IMG/VR virus record: IMGVR_UViG_3300004782_000004
Coordinates: 1-29,816 of that record
From: a virus
DNA length: 29,816 bases
Strand: one strand, 5' to 3'
Shown: positions 1 through 6,703 of the stretch, piece after piece
How positions within the stretch are numbered: position 1 is the first letter of the stretch
How the letters are laid out: the number at the start of each line of letters is the position of its first letter
The notes under the pieces: model-generated
What the model saw: only the letters and a program-made list of their open reading frames with translations
Databases searched by the model: none
Told to the model about the DNA's origin: nothing
Program-made: the position numbers and the translations under genes

Positions 1-1091
1 CCGACGCCCATCTCGATCTTCAGCCCGTCCAGGGCGTCTCCGGAGTTGGTGACGTCGAGCCACGGCTTGCCGGAGGCCACCGCCGTGATGTGCGGCCCCA
101 CCCCACCGCCCCCTGGCGGGGCGTAGTCGGGCGGGATGGGCTTGGGGTCGAGGATGTCCTGGCCGGGGAACCAGACGAACCGGTCCGGGGCGGCCTCCCA
201 GGTCCGCGGCTGGCGCATCCCGTCGTGCACGCCCTTGGCGATCTGGCGCTCCAGGGCGATCCGGTCCCCGGCCCGCCTCCACGACCAGTCCTCGATCGCC
301 GAGATCAGCAGGACGATGGTGTCGTCGGGGTCGGCCTGTCCGGCGCCGCAGTACTGCCCGGCCAGGAACGCGATCCGGCTGGCCCCGTTGGCGCCCTCGC
401 CCTCGGGCAGCGCGGAGAGCTCGTCGCGCAGCTGCAGCAGGCGCTCGCGCACGCTGTCGGCCGAGGCCGCGTTGGCGGGGTCGGCCACCCGGTGCATCGC
501 CTGCCGGGCGGCCTGGTCGTCGCGGTAGAGCCGTTCGATCCAGGCGGGCAGCGGGGCGATCGGCAGGTTGTCGACGATGGTGTAGCTGCCGCGGACGTCG
601 TCGTCGTCCACGAAGCATCCGGGCAGCACGACGTACCCGCCGGTGGAGCGGATGTCGATCCCGGGGCCGAGCAGCGCCCGGGTGGTGATCACCAGATCCG
701 TCGGCAGCCGGTAGTAGAAGTGCCAGCCGCCGGACGGGGTGCGCACGGTGAAGGTCGGCACGTAGCCTTCGCGCGCACAGTGTTCGCGCCAGTTGTACTC
801 ACCGTTGTCGGGGTGGGGCCGCTTGATGTCGACGTCGATGACGAGCAGCCCGGCTGCGCCGCAGTGCAGCGCCCAGTTGCACTCGGGGTAGGCCGCCGTC
901 CACCCCTGCAGCACCTGGATCTTCGTGGTGGCGTCCCACACCCCGTGCCCGACGTTGCCGCACTCGCCCTTGCACACTCCGCGGCGTGGGTCGCCCTTGG
1001 GGTGCGCCGAGGCGATGGCCGGGATCTTGGTGCGGGCGCGCAACGGGAAGACGGGCCACCCGCTGGCGACGACGTCCTGGAACAGGGTCAC
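1..1091 (-). CDS. Bifunctional DNA primase/polymerase (prim-pol), C-terminus cut by window edge
   Basis: This protein should synthesise primers, and possibly DNA, at the phage replication fork. About 363 codons are present; the frame runs off the left edge without a stop. Prim-pol (AEP) signatures are visible: GVWDATT near residue 51, the metal-binding pair D86 and D88 in LLVIDVD, TPSGGWHFYY with H124, and GIDIRSTGGYVVLPG with D146. The order matches the N-terminal domain of the prim-pol family (PF09250 type). The later part is helical and has no visible helicase motif before the edge, so a C-terminal ATPase could lie outside. I chose GTG at 1091, which overlaps the upstream stop as GTGA. An in-frame ATG at 1115 would add eight residues; neither has a strong Shine-Dalgarno. 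It is the last visible gene of the leftward operon. Confidence 0.88.
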   Translation of the reverse strand, partial: MTLFQDVVASGWPVFPLRARTKIPAIASAHPKGDPRRGVCKGECGNVGHGVWDATTKIQVLQGWTAAYPECNWALHCGAAGLLVIDVDIKRPHPDNGEYNWREHCAREGYVPTFTVRTPSGGWHFYYRLPTDLVITTRALLGPGIDIRSTGGYVVLPGCFVDDDDVRGSYTIVDNLPIAPLPAWIERLYRDDQAARQAMHRVADPANAASADSVRERLLQLRDELSALPEGEGANGASRIAFLAGQYCGAGQADPDDTIVLLISAIEDWSWRRAGDRIALERQIAKGVHDGMRQPRTWEAAPDRFVWFPGQDILDPKPIPPDYAPPGGGGVGPHITAVASGKPWLDVTNSGDALDGLKIEMGV

Positions 1092-1372
1092 TCGCGACCC
1101 CCGGGCGGAGTCCATCCGGCGGCCACGAGCAGATCCCAGACCTCCCCCTCGACGATGACCTCGGCGCGCCCGGCGAACTGCAACCGGCGTGGGGAGAGCT
1201 CGAGGGAGAGCTCGGGCAGAGAGGCGACGTCGGCACGCAGGGTGATCCCGGAGCAGTACTTCGCGACGTCGATCCCGCCGACGATGACCGTGGTGTCGTC
1301 GCGGCGGCCGAGCTTGATCTCCACGTCCTGCATGCCGTCGTCCGGCGCCGAAGTTCCGACAGGGTCGCTCAT
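1088..1372 (-). CDS. Conserved-looking hypothetical phage protein, 94 aa
   Basis: I do not recognise a defined function. The protein has a short charged N-terminus, then a compact region with IVGGIDVAKYCSGITLRADV and DLLVAAGWTPP. The pattern of an internal GIDVA segment, alternating hydrophobics and a GWTPP end suggests a small beta-rich fold, which is inference. The ATG at 1372 has a strong Shine-Dalgarno, AGGAGG seven bases upstream. It overlaps the preceding membrane-protein gene as ATGA, and its own stop overlaps the prim-pol start, so it is translationally coupled within the leftward DNA-metabolism operon. Confidence 0.75.
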   Translation of the reverse strand: MSDPVGTSAPDDGMQDVEIKLGRRDDTTVIVGGIDVAKYCSGITLRADVASLPELSLELSPRRLQFAGRAEVIVEGEVWDLLVAAGWTPPGGRE

Positions 1373-1710
1373 GGGAGATCCTCCTGATGGTGGGCGGCGT
1401 CGAGCTCGCGGGGGACGCCGGGTGCTTGACGGTAGACCGCACCACCGACGCTTCGTGGCAGGTCCGCAGGATTCGCCCCATGGACGTTGAGCACGTTGTA
1501 GGTGATGTTCACCGTGCTCGGGGCGGGGCCGGGTCGCCGGTACGGCGGGGCGTTGTGGCGACGCTTGGCCCAGGCGATCAGTGGTCCGAGGATCGCCACC
1601 GTGCCGAGGTAGGCGAAGACCGCCGGCCACGGGTCCAGGACGAACATCACGCCCCAGATCAGCGTCGCTGCGACAGCCACGGTGACGTAGATCAGCACTC
1701 GCCAGTTCAT
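1369..1710 (-). CDS. Small two-span membrane protein, 113 aa
   Basis: Two hydrophobic helices follow the short N-terminus: residues about 5-25 (LIYVTVAVAATLIWGVMFVL) and about 28-47 (WPAVFAYLGTVAILGPLIAWA). After the basic stop-transfer sequence KRRH comes a soluble Pro- and Asn-containing tail of about 65 residues. This points to a small inner-membrane protein with a cytoplasmic tail. No catalytic motif is seen and no function can be named. The ATG at 1710 overlaps the exonuclease stop (ATGA), and its stop overlaps the next start the same way. A membrane protein inside a replication operon is slightly unusual. It could be a superinfection or host-takeover factor, but nothing in the sequence proves that. 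Confidence 0.75.
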   Translation of the reverse strand: MNWRVLIYVTVAVAATLIWGVMFVLDPWPAVFAYLGTVAILGPLIAWAKRRHNAPPYRRPGPAPSTVNITYNVLNVHGANPADLPRSVGGAVYRQAPGVPRELDAAHHQEDLP

Positions 1711-2240
1711 CGGTGGACCGCGTCCCAGGTCCGCATGATCCACCGCACGTCGCCCATCGCGGTGTGCCGGTCCTCGGGCGGTTCGACGCCGACGGCGAGG
1801 GAGAGCAGGCTGGAGTCCCAGGGCAGCTGCGGGGCGACTCCGTACTTGCCACGCAGGTACCCGGCGACGTAGGTCTCGATGTCGATCAGGTGGTAGTGCC
1901 AGCCCTCGCGCAGGTCGAACCGGCGCAGGATCCGGGCCAGCCGCTCGGTGTCGAAGTTGGGGACGGCGCCGACGACGTGTGGTCGGTCGGTGAACACCTC
2001 GTCGGCCATGTGCTCGCAGACGGTGAGCGGATCCTGCGCCGCCGCCGCGTCCCAGCGTGCGTCGTGGTCGGCACGGAACCACTCGGGCAGGTGCTCGACC
2101 TTGCGCAGGTCGTGGTGCAGGAACCAGTGGAATTCGTGTTCGCTCCCGTCCGCCTCGCGCCGGATGGCCGCGATCTCCCAGATGTGGTCGTCCGGGTCCA
2201 GCCCGGTGGTCTCGGTGTCCAGGAAGACGATGGCGCTCAT
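1707..2240 (-). CDS. DEDDh-family 3'-5' exonuclease (RNase T / DnaQ-like)
   Basis: The 177-aa protein carries the three exonuclease motifs of the DnaQ/RNase T superfamily. Exo I is FLDTETTGLD with D8 and E10, Exo II is GAVPNFDTERL with D97, and Exo III is HTAMGDVRW with H159 and D164. The H-x4-D spacing makes it the DEDDh subtype. The expected activity is metal-dependent removal of nucleotides from 3' ends of DNA or RNA. The length is that of a stand-alone exonuclease domain with no polymerase attached, so it may proofread in trans for the prim-pol or a host polymerase, or process nucleic acid ends. The ATG at 2240 follows a moderate GGGATCGG and overlaps the MazG stop (ATGA). Confidence 0.9.
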   Translation of the reverse strand: MSAIVFLDTETTGLDPDDHIWEIAAIRREADGSEHEFHWFLHHDLRKVEHLPEWFRADHDARWDAAAAQDPLTVCEHMADEVFTDRPHVVGAVPNFDTERLARILRRFDLREGWHYHLIDIETYVAGYLRGKYGVAPQLPWDSSLLSLAVGVEPPEDRHTAMGDVRWIMRTWDAVHR

Positions 2241-2596
2241 GATCCGATCCCGTGTCCTTGTGGGTTCGCCAGCCAGTCGCGTCGACTGACTTCGGACCAG
2301 CGGTCCTCGATCGCTGATGCCAGGTCGAACTTGTAGAACTGGGCGACGTCGCACAGCTTGATGAAGACGTCGGCCGCCTCCTTGCGTAGCTCGGCGTCCC
2401 ACTCCTCGCGGGTGCCGCGGATGCCCTGCGAGCGCTTCACGGCGGCGCGCATCACCTCGCCGACCTCCTCGACGAGGCCGCCGACGGTGGCGAACTCGTT
2501 GTCGTTGCCGAAGTTGTGCAGTACCCAGGTGGCGATGACGTGCTGGTAGGTGGCGATGTTGTCGTTGCGCATGTGGTCGTAGTTGGGGTAGTTCAT
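2237..2596 (-). CDS. MazG-like nucleotide pyrophosphohydrolase
   Basis: This 119-aa all-helical protein has the MazG/all-alpha NTP-PPase signature: GLVEEVGEVMRA (E43, E44, E47) followed about 26 residues later by RKEAADVFIKLCDVA (E73, D76). These acidic residues bind the magnesium ions used to hydrolyse NTPs or dNTPs to monophosphates and pyrophosphate. In phages such enzymes are thought to clean or rebalance the nucleotide pool or lower (p)ppGpp; which applies here is unknown. The ATG at 2596 has an excellent Shine-Dalgarno (AAGGAGG) and overlaps the zinc-finger gene stop (ATGA). The gene sits between helicase and exonuclease, consistent with a nucleotide-metabolism role during replication. 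Confidence 0.88.
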   Translation of the reverse strand: MNYPNYDHMRNDNIATYQHVIATWVLHNFGNDNEFATVGGLVEEVGEVMRAAVKRSQGIRGTREEWDAELRKEAADVFIKLCDVAQFYKFDLASAIEDRWSEVSRRDWLANPQGHGIGS

Positions 2597-2733
2597 TCCG
2601 ATCCCTCCTTCATTCGTGTCGTCGAATCGCCGTGGCGCTCGGTGTGATGGCGGTCGAAAGCGACGATTTCCTCGGGATCGACGGAGATCAACTTCGCGCC
2701 GCAGACCAAGCAGGTGATCGTGTATCTGGACAT
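2593..2733 (-). CDS. Tiny zinc-finger-like protein, 46 aa
   Basis: This gene is too short for usual length cut-offs but is well supported by context. ATG 2733 follows GGAGG at five bases and overlaps the helicase stop as TGATG, and the gene's stop overlaps the MazG start as ATGA. The protein has CLVCG (C8, C11) and DRHHTERH (H29 or H30, H34), a C-x2-C...H-x4-H arrangement that would bind one zinc, as in C2H2-type fingers. A DNA- or protein-binding accessory role is plausible. The partner is unknown, although the tight coupling to the helicase is suggestive. Confidence 0.72.
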   Translation of the reverse strand: MSRYTITCLVCGAKLISVDPEEIVAFDRHHTERHGDSTTRMKEGSE

Positions 2734-4028
2734 CAGCCCTCCAGGAATCGTGGCCAGGTGGTGACGGTCTTCGCCGCCCGGGTCAGCCCGGTGTAGAGCC
2801 AGGGCTGCAGGTTCCAGCCGACCCGCACCTGGCGGGCCGGTTCGACGACCAGGGCGACGTCGTCCCACCCGCTGCCCTGCGCCTTGTGCACGGTCATCGC
2901 CTGGGCGAAGGTCATCAGGGCGATCTCGTCGCGCCAGCCGGCGCCGCGGGCCTTGAGCGCCTTCTCCCCGGCGAGGGATTCGAACGCCTCGGGGAAGGCC
3001 TGGACCGACCACTCCTCGCCGAGGTCGTCGATCAGGTCGAGTTCGAGCAGCCCGCTCCGCCCGGTGTAGGCAGCCTCGACGGTGAAGGTCTGCCCGTTGA
3101 ACACTCCGAGGTCACGGTTGTTCGTCAGGCAGATCACCTGGTCGCCCTCCTCGGGCACTCCAGGTTCGCGACCCTGATCCTGGCGGATCGCCTCGATCAG
3201 GCGCCACCGGGTGTCGTTGAACGCGACGAGGACCTGCGCCCCCTCGACGTCGCCGATCCGCATCGGTGCGGACGCCTCGAGGTGGACGGCCCGGGCCAGC
3301 ACGTCGCCCGGGCGCACCTCGCGCACCCAGGTCGCGTACCTGATCACGTCGGAGTCCATCTCCTGGCGCAGCACCTGGCTCAGGTGCAGGGTCTCGAACC
3401 GGGCAGCCGAGGCGGTGAAGAACCCGCCGCCCTCGATCGGGGGCAGCTGGTGCGGGTCGCCGACGACGAGGATCTTGGTGTCGTAGCTGAGCAGGTCCTT
3501 GCCGAGCTTCTCGTTGACCATCGAGACCTCGTCGCAGACCAGCAGGTCGGCCTCGGCGATCGGGGACTCCTCGCTGCGGGCGAACGCCATCCTGCGCGCC
3601 GGCCGCTCGAGCTCGGCGATGCGTGCCTGCAGGCGACCGCGCTGGGCAGCGGGCAACGGCAACGGGTCGACCGGGGTCCGCTCGTAGGTCGGGTCGGCCA
3701 GTCGGCTCCGGACCAGGTCGTCGTGCGCGAGCTCGTCGAGCAGCATGTCCCGCTCGACCTTGGCCGGGTTGCCGGTGCGGATCTGGCACAGCGAGTGCAG
3801 GGTGGCCGCGCCCTCGCATCCCCTGGTGCGCAGGACATGTGCCGCTTTGCCCGAGTACGCCCCGAACAGCACGTCGGCCTCGGCCAGGGACTGCCGGACG
3901 TGGCCGACCAGCGTGGTCTTGCCGGTCCCGGCGGGACCGAACAGGCGCAGGACCTGCGGGGTTCCGGGATCCTCGAACCAGCGCACGATCTCGTCGTGGA
4001 CGGCCTGTTGTTCGTCGGTGAGTCGCAC
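2733..4028 (-). CDS. SF1 DNA helicase, RecD/Dda-like
   Basis: This 431-aa ATP-dependent DNA helicase should unwind DNA at the phage fork or during recombination. Visible motifs in order: Q-like LTDEQQAV (residues 3-10), Walker A GPAGTGKTT (31-39), Walker B DLLVCDEVSM (D166, E167), motif III GDPHQLPP (190-197), and near the C-terminus TVHKAQGSGWDDV (motif V region) and YTGLTRAAK (motif VI). The UvrD_C_2-like end puts it close to RecD2/Dda (SF1B, 5'-3' movement by family knowledge). GTG 4028 is chosen because AAGGAGG lies four bases upstream; upstream in-frame ATGs lack a Shine-Dalgarno. It is the first gene of the leftward operon and abuts the divergent control region. Confidence 0.92.
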   Translation of the reverse strand: MRLTDEQQAVHDEIVRWFEDPGTPQVLRLFGPAGTGKTTLVGHVRQSLAEADVLFGAYSGKAAHVLRTRGCEGAATLHSLCQIRTGNPAKVERDMLLDELAHDDLVRSRLADPTYERTPVDPLPLPAAQRGRLQARIAELERPARRMAFARSEESPIAEADLLVCDEVSMVNEKLGKDLLSYDTKILVVGDPHQLPPIEGGGFFTASAARFETLHLSQVLRQEMDSDVIRYATWVREVRPGDVLARAVHLEASAPMRIGDVEGAQVLVAFNDTRWRLIEAIRQDQGREPGVPEEGDQVICLTNNRDLGVFNGQTFTVEAAYTGRSGLLELDLIDDLGEEWSVQAFPEAFESLAGEKALKARGAGWRDEIALMTFAQAMTVHKAQGSGWDDVALVVEPARQVRVGWNLQPWLYTGLTRAAKTVTTWPRFLEG

Positions 4029-4092
4029 GGTGCCTCCTTCCGTTGACGACGCGCTCATCATGCCATGACAATGCGTTGTAAAGCGAGGGACG

Positions 4093-4112
4093 CTTGACAG
4101 CACGTGGTCAAG
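4093..4112. repeat. Operator-like inverted repeat with two -35-like halves
   Basis: CTTGAC and GTCAAG form 6-bp arms around an 8-base centre. Each arm reads TTGAC outward, so a bound regulator or RNA polymerase would affect transcription in both directions. No repressor gene is seen nearby to pair with it. Confidence 0.45.
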
Positions 4113-4172
4113 CCCCGCATGCTGGTCATGTATCGGTGCGGGTTGCCTCCAGCGCTGAACGTGTGTGATGAG

Positions 4173-4225
4173 CGGCCCCTGTCCTCGGCTCAACTGGGTG
4201 TGCATCCGGATGAGGACAGGGGCCG
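4173..4225. other. Long perfect hairpin (14-bp arms, 25-base loop)
   Basis: CGGCCCCTGTCCTC (4173-4186) is the exact reverse complement of GAGGACAGGGGCCG (4212-4225). There is no run of T after either arm, so it is not a textbook intrinsic terminator. The loop contains the palindrome ATCCGGAT (4204-4211). It lies about 50 bases upstream of the terminase gene start. It could be an attenuator, a protein-binding site, a small structured RNA or a bidirectional terminator. Confidence 0.7.
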
Positions 4226-4260
4226 ATCGCATTCTCCCCGGCACGACGTACGCATCGCCG

Positions 4261-4266
4261 TACCAT
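4261..4266 (+). promoter_or_regulatory. Leaderless -10 box (TACCAT) of the terminase operon
   Basis: TACCAT fits the TAnnnT -10 pattern and ends seven bases before ATG 4274, so transcription should begin at or next to the start codon. No Shine-Dalgarno precedes the ATG. The -35 area (CCCGGC with an 18-base spacer) is poor, so strength or need for an activator is uncertain. Confidence 0.5.
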
Positions 4267-4273
4267 CCGGGAC

Positions 4274-4771
4274 ATGGGAACCACTGGACCTGCGCCGAAC
4301 CCCACCGCCCTGCGCCGCTCTCGTGACCGCGACAGCTGGCGGCGCTTGCCGCCACACGGCCTGACCACCGACCACGACATCCCGCCGTGGCCGATGGAGA
4401 TCGACATTCCGTCCACAGGTGAGCTCTCGATGTGGACAAGGCTGTGGAGGGAGAAGCCGGTCGCCTGGGAGTGGCTGCGCTACGGCCTGATGGATCAGGT
4501 GGCCATGTACGTGCGCTACTACCTGCGCGCCGCCGACGCTGCCAACGGTCCCCTCGCCGGCGAGGTCCGCCGCCAGGCTGTCGCACTGTGGCTGGACATC
4601 GACTCGATGCGCAAGGCGAAGATGGACATCGACCCGAACATCACCGAGCCGGTGAACGGCCTGGACGCCCCTGAGCTCCCGGCGGACAAGTCCGGCACCG
4701 TGACCCGGCTGCCCTCCACGCGTGACCGGATGCGCAAGCGGGGCGAGGACGGCAAGGGGCCGCAGTCGTGA
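4274..4771 (+). CDS. Terminase small subunit (probable)
   Basis: This 165-aa protein should recognise the packaging site and hand the genome to the large terminase. The motif order RDSWRRLPPHG, then PPWPMEID, then SMWTRLWREKPVAWEW followed by MYVRYYLRAADA, matches small terminases of many actinophages. The rest is helical with a basic C-terminus (DRMRKRGEDGK). It is the first rightward gene, two genes ahead of the large terminase. The ATG at 4274 is supported by the leaderless -10 box and the lack of a Shine-Dalgarno. Family assignment rests on sequence pattern and position rather than a catalytic motif, since small terminases have none. Its stop overlaps the next GTG as GTGA. Confidence 0.75.
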   Translation: MGTTGPAPNPTALRRSRDRDSWRRLPPHGLTTDHDIPPWPMEIDIPSTGELSMWTRLWREKPVAWEWLRYGLMDQVAMYVRYYLRAADAANGPLAGEVRRQAVALWLDIDSMRKAKMDIDPNITEPVNGLDAPELPADKSGTVTRLPSTRDRMRKRGEDGKGPQS

Positions 4772-5046
4772 AGCCGCACCAGCTGGACGTGCTGCTGGAG
4801 ATCCCGATGAGCCAGGCCGACCGGATGGCCCGCGACCGCGGCGCCATCGGGCCGGAGATCGTCGACATGTCCAGGTGGCGTGCGGAGGAGCTCTGTCGGG
4901 AGGCCGGCGGGACGCTGCGCACCGACCGCACCCCGGAGTTCACGATGAGCGAGGGGCAGTCCCCCCTGCTCGGCGACATGCTGTTGGTCGGCTCCCGGTG
5001 GTGGGCCGAGGTCCCGGAGAACTTCGTCCCCGATGCCACCGGGTGA
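4768..5046 (+). CDS. Hypothetical protein, 92 aa, between terminase genes
   Basis: I do not recognise this protein. It starts with GTG overlapping the small-terminase stop (GTGA) and its end overlaps the start of the large terminase by 14 bases, so it is locked into the packaging operon. The N-terminal half is helical (MSRWRAEELCREAGG), and the C-terminal half reads as a small beta region (GDMLLVGSRWWAEVPENFVPD). No metal-binding or membrane segment is seen. Position suggests a packaging accessory protein, or simply a conserved phage gene carried between the terminase subunits. Confidence 0.7.
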   Translation: MKPHQLDVLLEIPMSQADRMARDRGAIGPEIVDMSRWRAEELCREAGGTLRTDRTPEFTMSEGQSPLLGDMLLVGSRWWAEVPENFVPDATG

Positions 5047-6688
5047 GGACTGGGTCGTCGACTTCCCGACCCTGTCGGTGGCGGCGGACTGGATCGAGGC
5101 GCACTGCGTCGTCCCGGACGGGTTCAGGCGGGGCGAGCCGTTCCTGCTGACCGACTGGCAGCTGTGGCTGGTCGCCAACCACTACCGGATCAAGATCGAC
5201 GCCCCGCTGCCGGACGAGGACCGGCCGGCGATCGGGGCGGCGGCGTTCCACTACCGGCGCTCGCAGGTGGTGCTGCCGCAGAAGGCCGGCAAGGGGCCCG
5301 TCTCGGCGGCCATCGTCCTGCTCGAGGGCTGCGGCCCGACGATGTTCACCGGCTGGGCCACCGGCGGGGAGACCTACCGCTGCTCCGACTTCGGCTGCCC
5401 GTGCGGCTGGGCCTACGAGTACGAGCCGGGCGAGCCGATGGCGATCCCGCGCCCCACCCCCCTGATCCAGCTGACCGCCTACAGCCAGGAGCAGGTGGAC
5501 AACGTCTACGGCGCGCTGCGCCCGATGGTCGACTTCGGCCCGCTGAGCGAGGTCGTCCCGGTCACCGGGGAGTCGTTCACTCGACTGCCGGACAACGGCC
5601 GGATCGACGTGGTGACGAGCTCGCAGCGTTCGCGCCTGGGCCAGCGGGTGACCTTCGTCCTGCAGGACGAGACCGGGATCTGGTTGCCGCAGAACGCGAT
5701 GGACGTCGTCGCGAAGACCCAGCGCCGTGGCGTCGCCGGCATGGGGGGCCGGCTGATGGAGACCACGAACGCTTGGGACCCCTCCGAGCAGTCGGTCGCC
5801 CAGGGCACCTACCAGGCCTCGCTCAAGGTCCACGACATCTTCCGGCTCCACCCGCTGGCCCCGCCGGGGCTGTCCTTCACCAACAAGGTCGAGCGCCGGC
5901 GGATCCTCAAGTACGTCTACCGGGGCAGCCCGTGGGTCGACCTCGAGGGTTCGATCGAGCCGGAGGCGCTCGAGCTCATCCAGGCCGACCCGGCCAACGC
6001 CGAGCGCTTCTTCGGCAACCGGATCGTCGCCGGCCTGGGTGCCTGGCTCAAGGAGTCGGTGATCGACGACGCCGCGGCGCCCGAGGTGGTCGCCCCCGGT
6101 ACCCCGGTCGCGGCCGGCTTCGACGGCTCGGAGTCCAGCGACTGGACCGCGATCACCCTGGAGACCCAGTCCGGCTATTCCTTCGTCCCGACCTACGGCC
6201 CCGATCGCCGGCCGACGTTCTGGGACCCGGCCGAGTGGGGTGGCACGATCCCGCGCGGGGAGGTCAAGGCCGCGGTGGCCGACATCGCCTCGACGTACCG
6301 GTTGCGCCGCCTGTACGCCGACCCCAGGGACTGGCGCAGCGAGATCGGCGACTGGGCGCTCGAGTTCAGCGACGAGGTGGTCTTCGAGTTCGACACCTAC
6401 GTGCTGACCCGGATGTTCCCGGCGCTGTACCGCTACCGGATCGATCTGATCGAGAAGCGCATCCACCACGACGGCAACAGGATCGTTCGCGATCACCTGC
6501 TCAATGCCCGCAAGGCCGCCAAGCCCGGCGACAAGTACCTGCTGGTCAAGCCGGACCCAGCCCGCAAGATCGACCTGGCAATGACCGCCGTCCTTGCTCA
6601 CGAGGCCGCAGCTGACCTGCACGCTGAGGCAGCATGGGGCGAGCCGTCCGCCGTGCGGTGGGCGATCGGCAAGACCTGGGTGCGGTGA
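5033..6688 (+). CDS. Terminase large subunit
   Basis: This 551-aa packaging motor combines an ATPase that pumps DNA into the procapsid and a nuclease that cuts concatemers. The ATPase half shows a divergent Walker A (VVLPQKAGKG, residues 79-88), an adenine/motor region (LTAYSQEQVDNVYG, 147-160) and Walker B VTFVLQDE (D212, E213). The nuclease half shows the metal-binding acids D364 (AGFDGSES), D430 (RRLYADPRDW) and D514 (RKIDLAMTAV). Between residues 117 and 124 there is a cysteine-rich insertion, YRCSDFGCPCGW, which could bind a metal. ATG 5033 lies 12 bases after GGAGA and overlaps the previous gene. Length is normal for the family. Confidence 0.95.
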   Translation: MPPGEDWVVDFPTLSVAADWIEAHCVVPDGFRRGEPFLLTDWQLWLVANHYRIKIDAPLPDEDRPAIGAAAFHYRRSQVVLPQKAGKGPVSAAIVLLEGCGPTMFTGWATGGETYRCSDFGCPCGWAYEYEPGEPMAIPRPTPLIQLTAYSQEQVDNVYGALRPMVDFGPLSEVVPVTGESFTRLPDNGRIDVVTSSQRSRLGQRVTFVLQDETGIWLPQNAMDVVAKTQRRGVAGMGGRLMETTNAWDPSEQSVAQGTYQASLKVHDIFRLHPLAPPGLSFTNKVERRRILKYVYRGSPWVDLEGSIEPEALELIQADPANAERFFGNRIVAGLGAWLKESVIDDAAAPEVVAPGTPVAAGFDGSESSDWTAITLETQSGYSFVPTYGPDRRPTFWDPAEWGGTIPRGEVKAAVADIASTYRLRRLYADPRDWRSEIGDWALEFSDEVVFEFDTYVLTRMFPALYRYRIDLIEKRIHHDGNRIVRDHLLNARKAAKPGDKYLLVKPDPARKIDLAMTAVLAHEAAADLHAEAAWGEPSAVRWAIGKTWVR

Positions 6689-6703
6689 GAGGGGACCACG
6701 AGC

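Larger units (their letters stand above)
4029..4273. promoter_or_regulatory. Divergent control region between replication and structural operons
   Basis: This 245-base gap separates the leftward helicase gene from the rightward terminase gene and holds no credible gene. Within it are an inverted repeat with 6-bp arms, CTTGAC (4093-4098) and GTCAAG (4107-4112), which gives TTGACA on the plus strand and TTGACC on the minus strand, so -35 boxes may face both ways. There is also a long hairpin at 4173-4225 and a leaderless -10 box at 4261-4266. A weak plus-strand -10 (CATGCT, 4118-4123) lies 18 bases after TTGACA. No convincing leftward -10 box was found. The arrangement looks like an early/late transcription switch, which is inference. 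Confidence 0.6.

Noticed and set aside
90-1490. A 466-codon plus-strand open frame over the prim-pol gene
   Set aside because: It spans three overlapping minus-strand genes that have recognisable motifs and good start sites.
4104-4364. An 86-codon plus-strand open frame in the divergent control region
   Set aside because: It lacks a Shine-Dalgarno, runs through the perfect hairpin and overlaps the terminase gene in another frame; composition is not protein-like.
4940-6622. A 560-codon minus-strand open frame opposite the large terminase gene
   Set aside because: Low-complexity composition and no motif; the plus strand encodes a terminase with ATPase and nuclease motifs.
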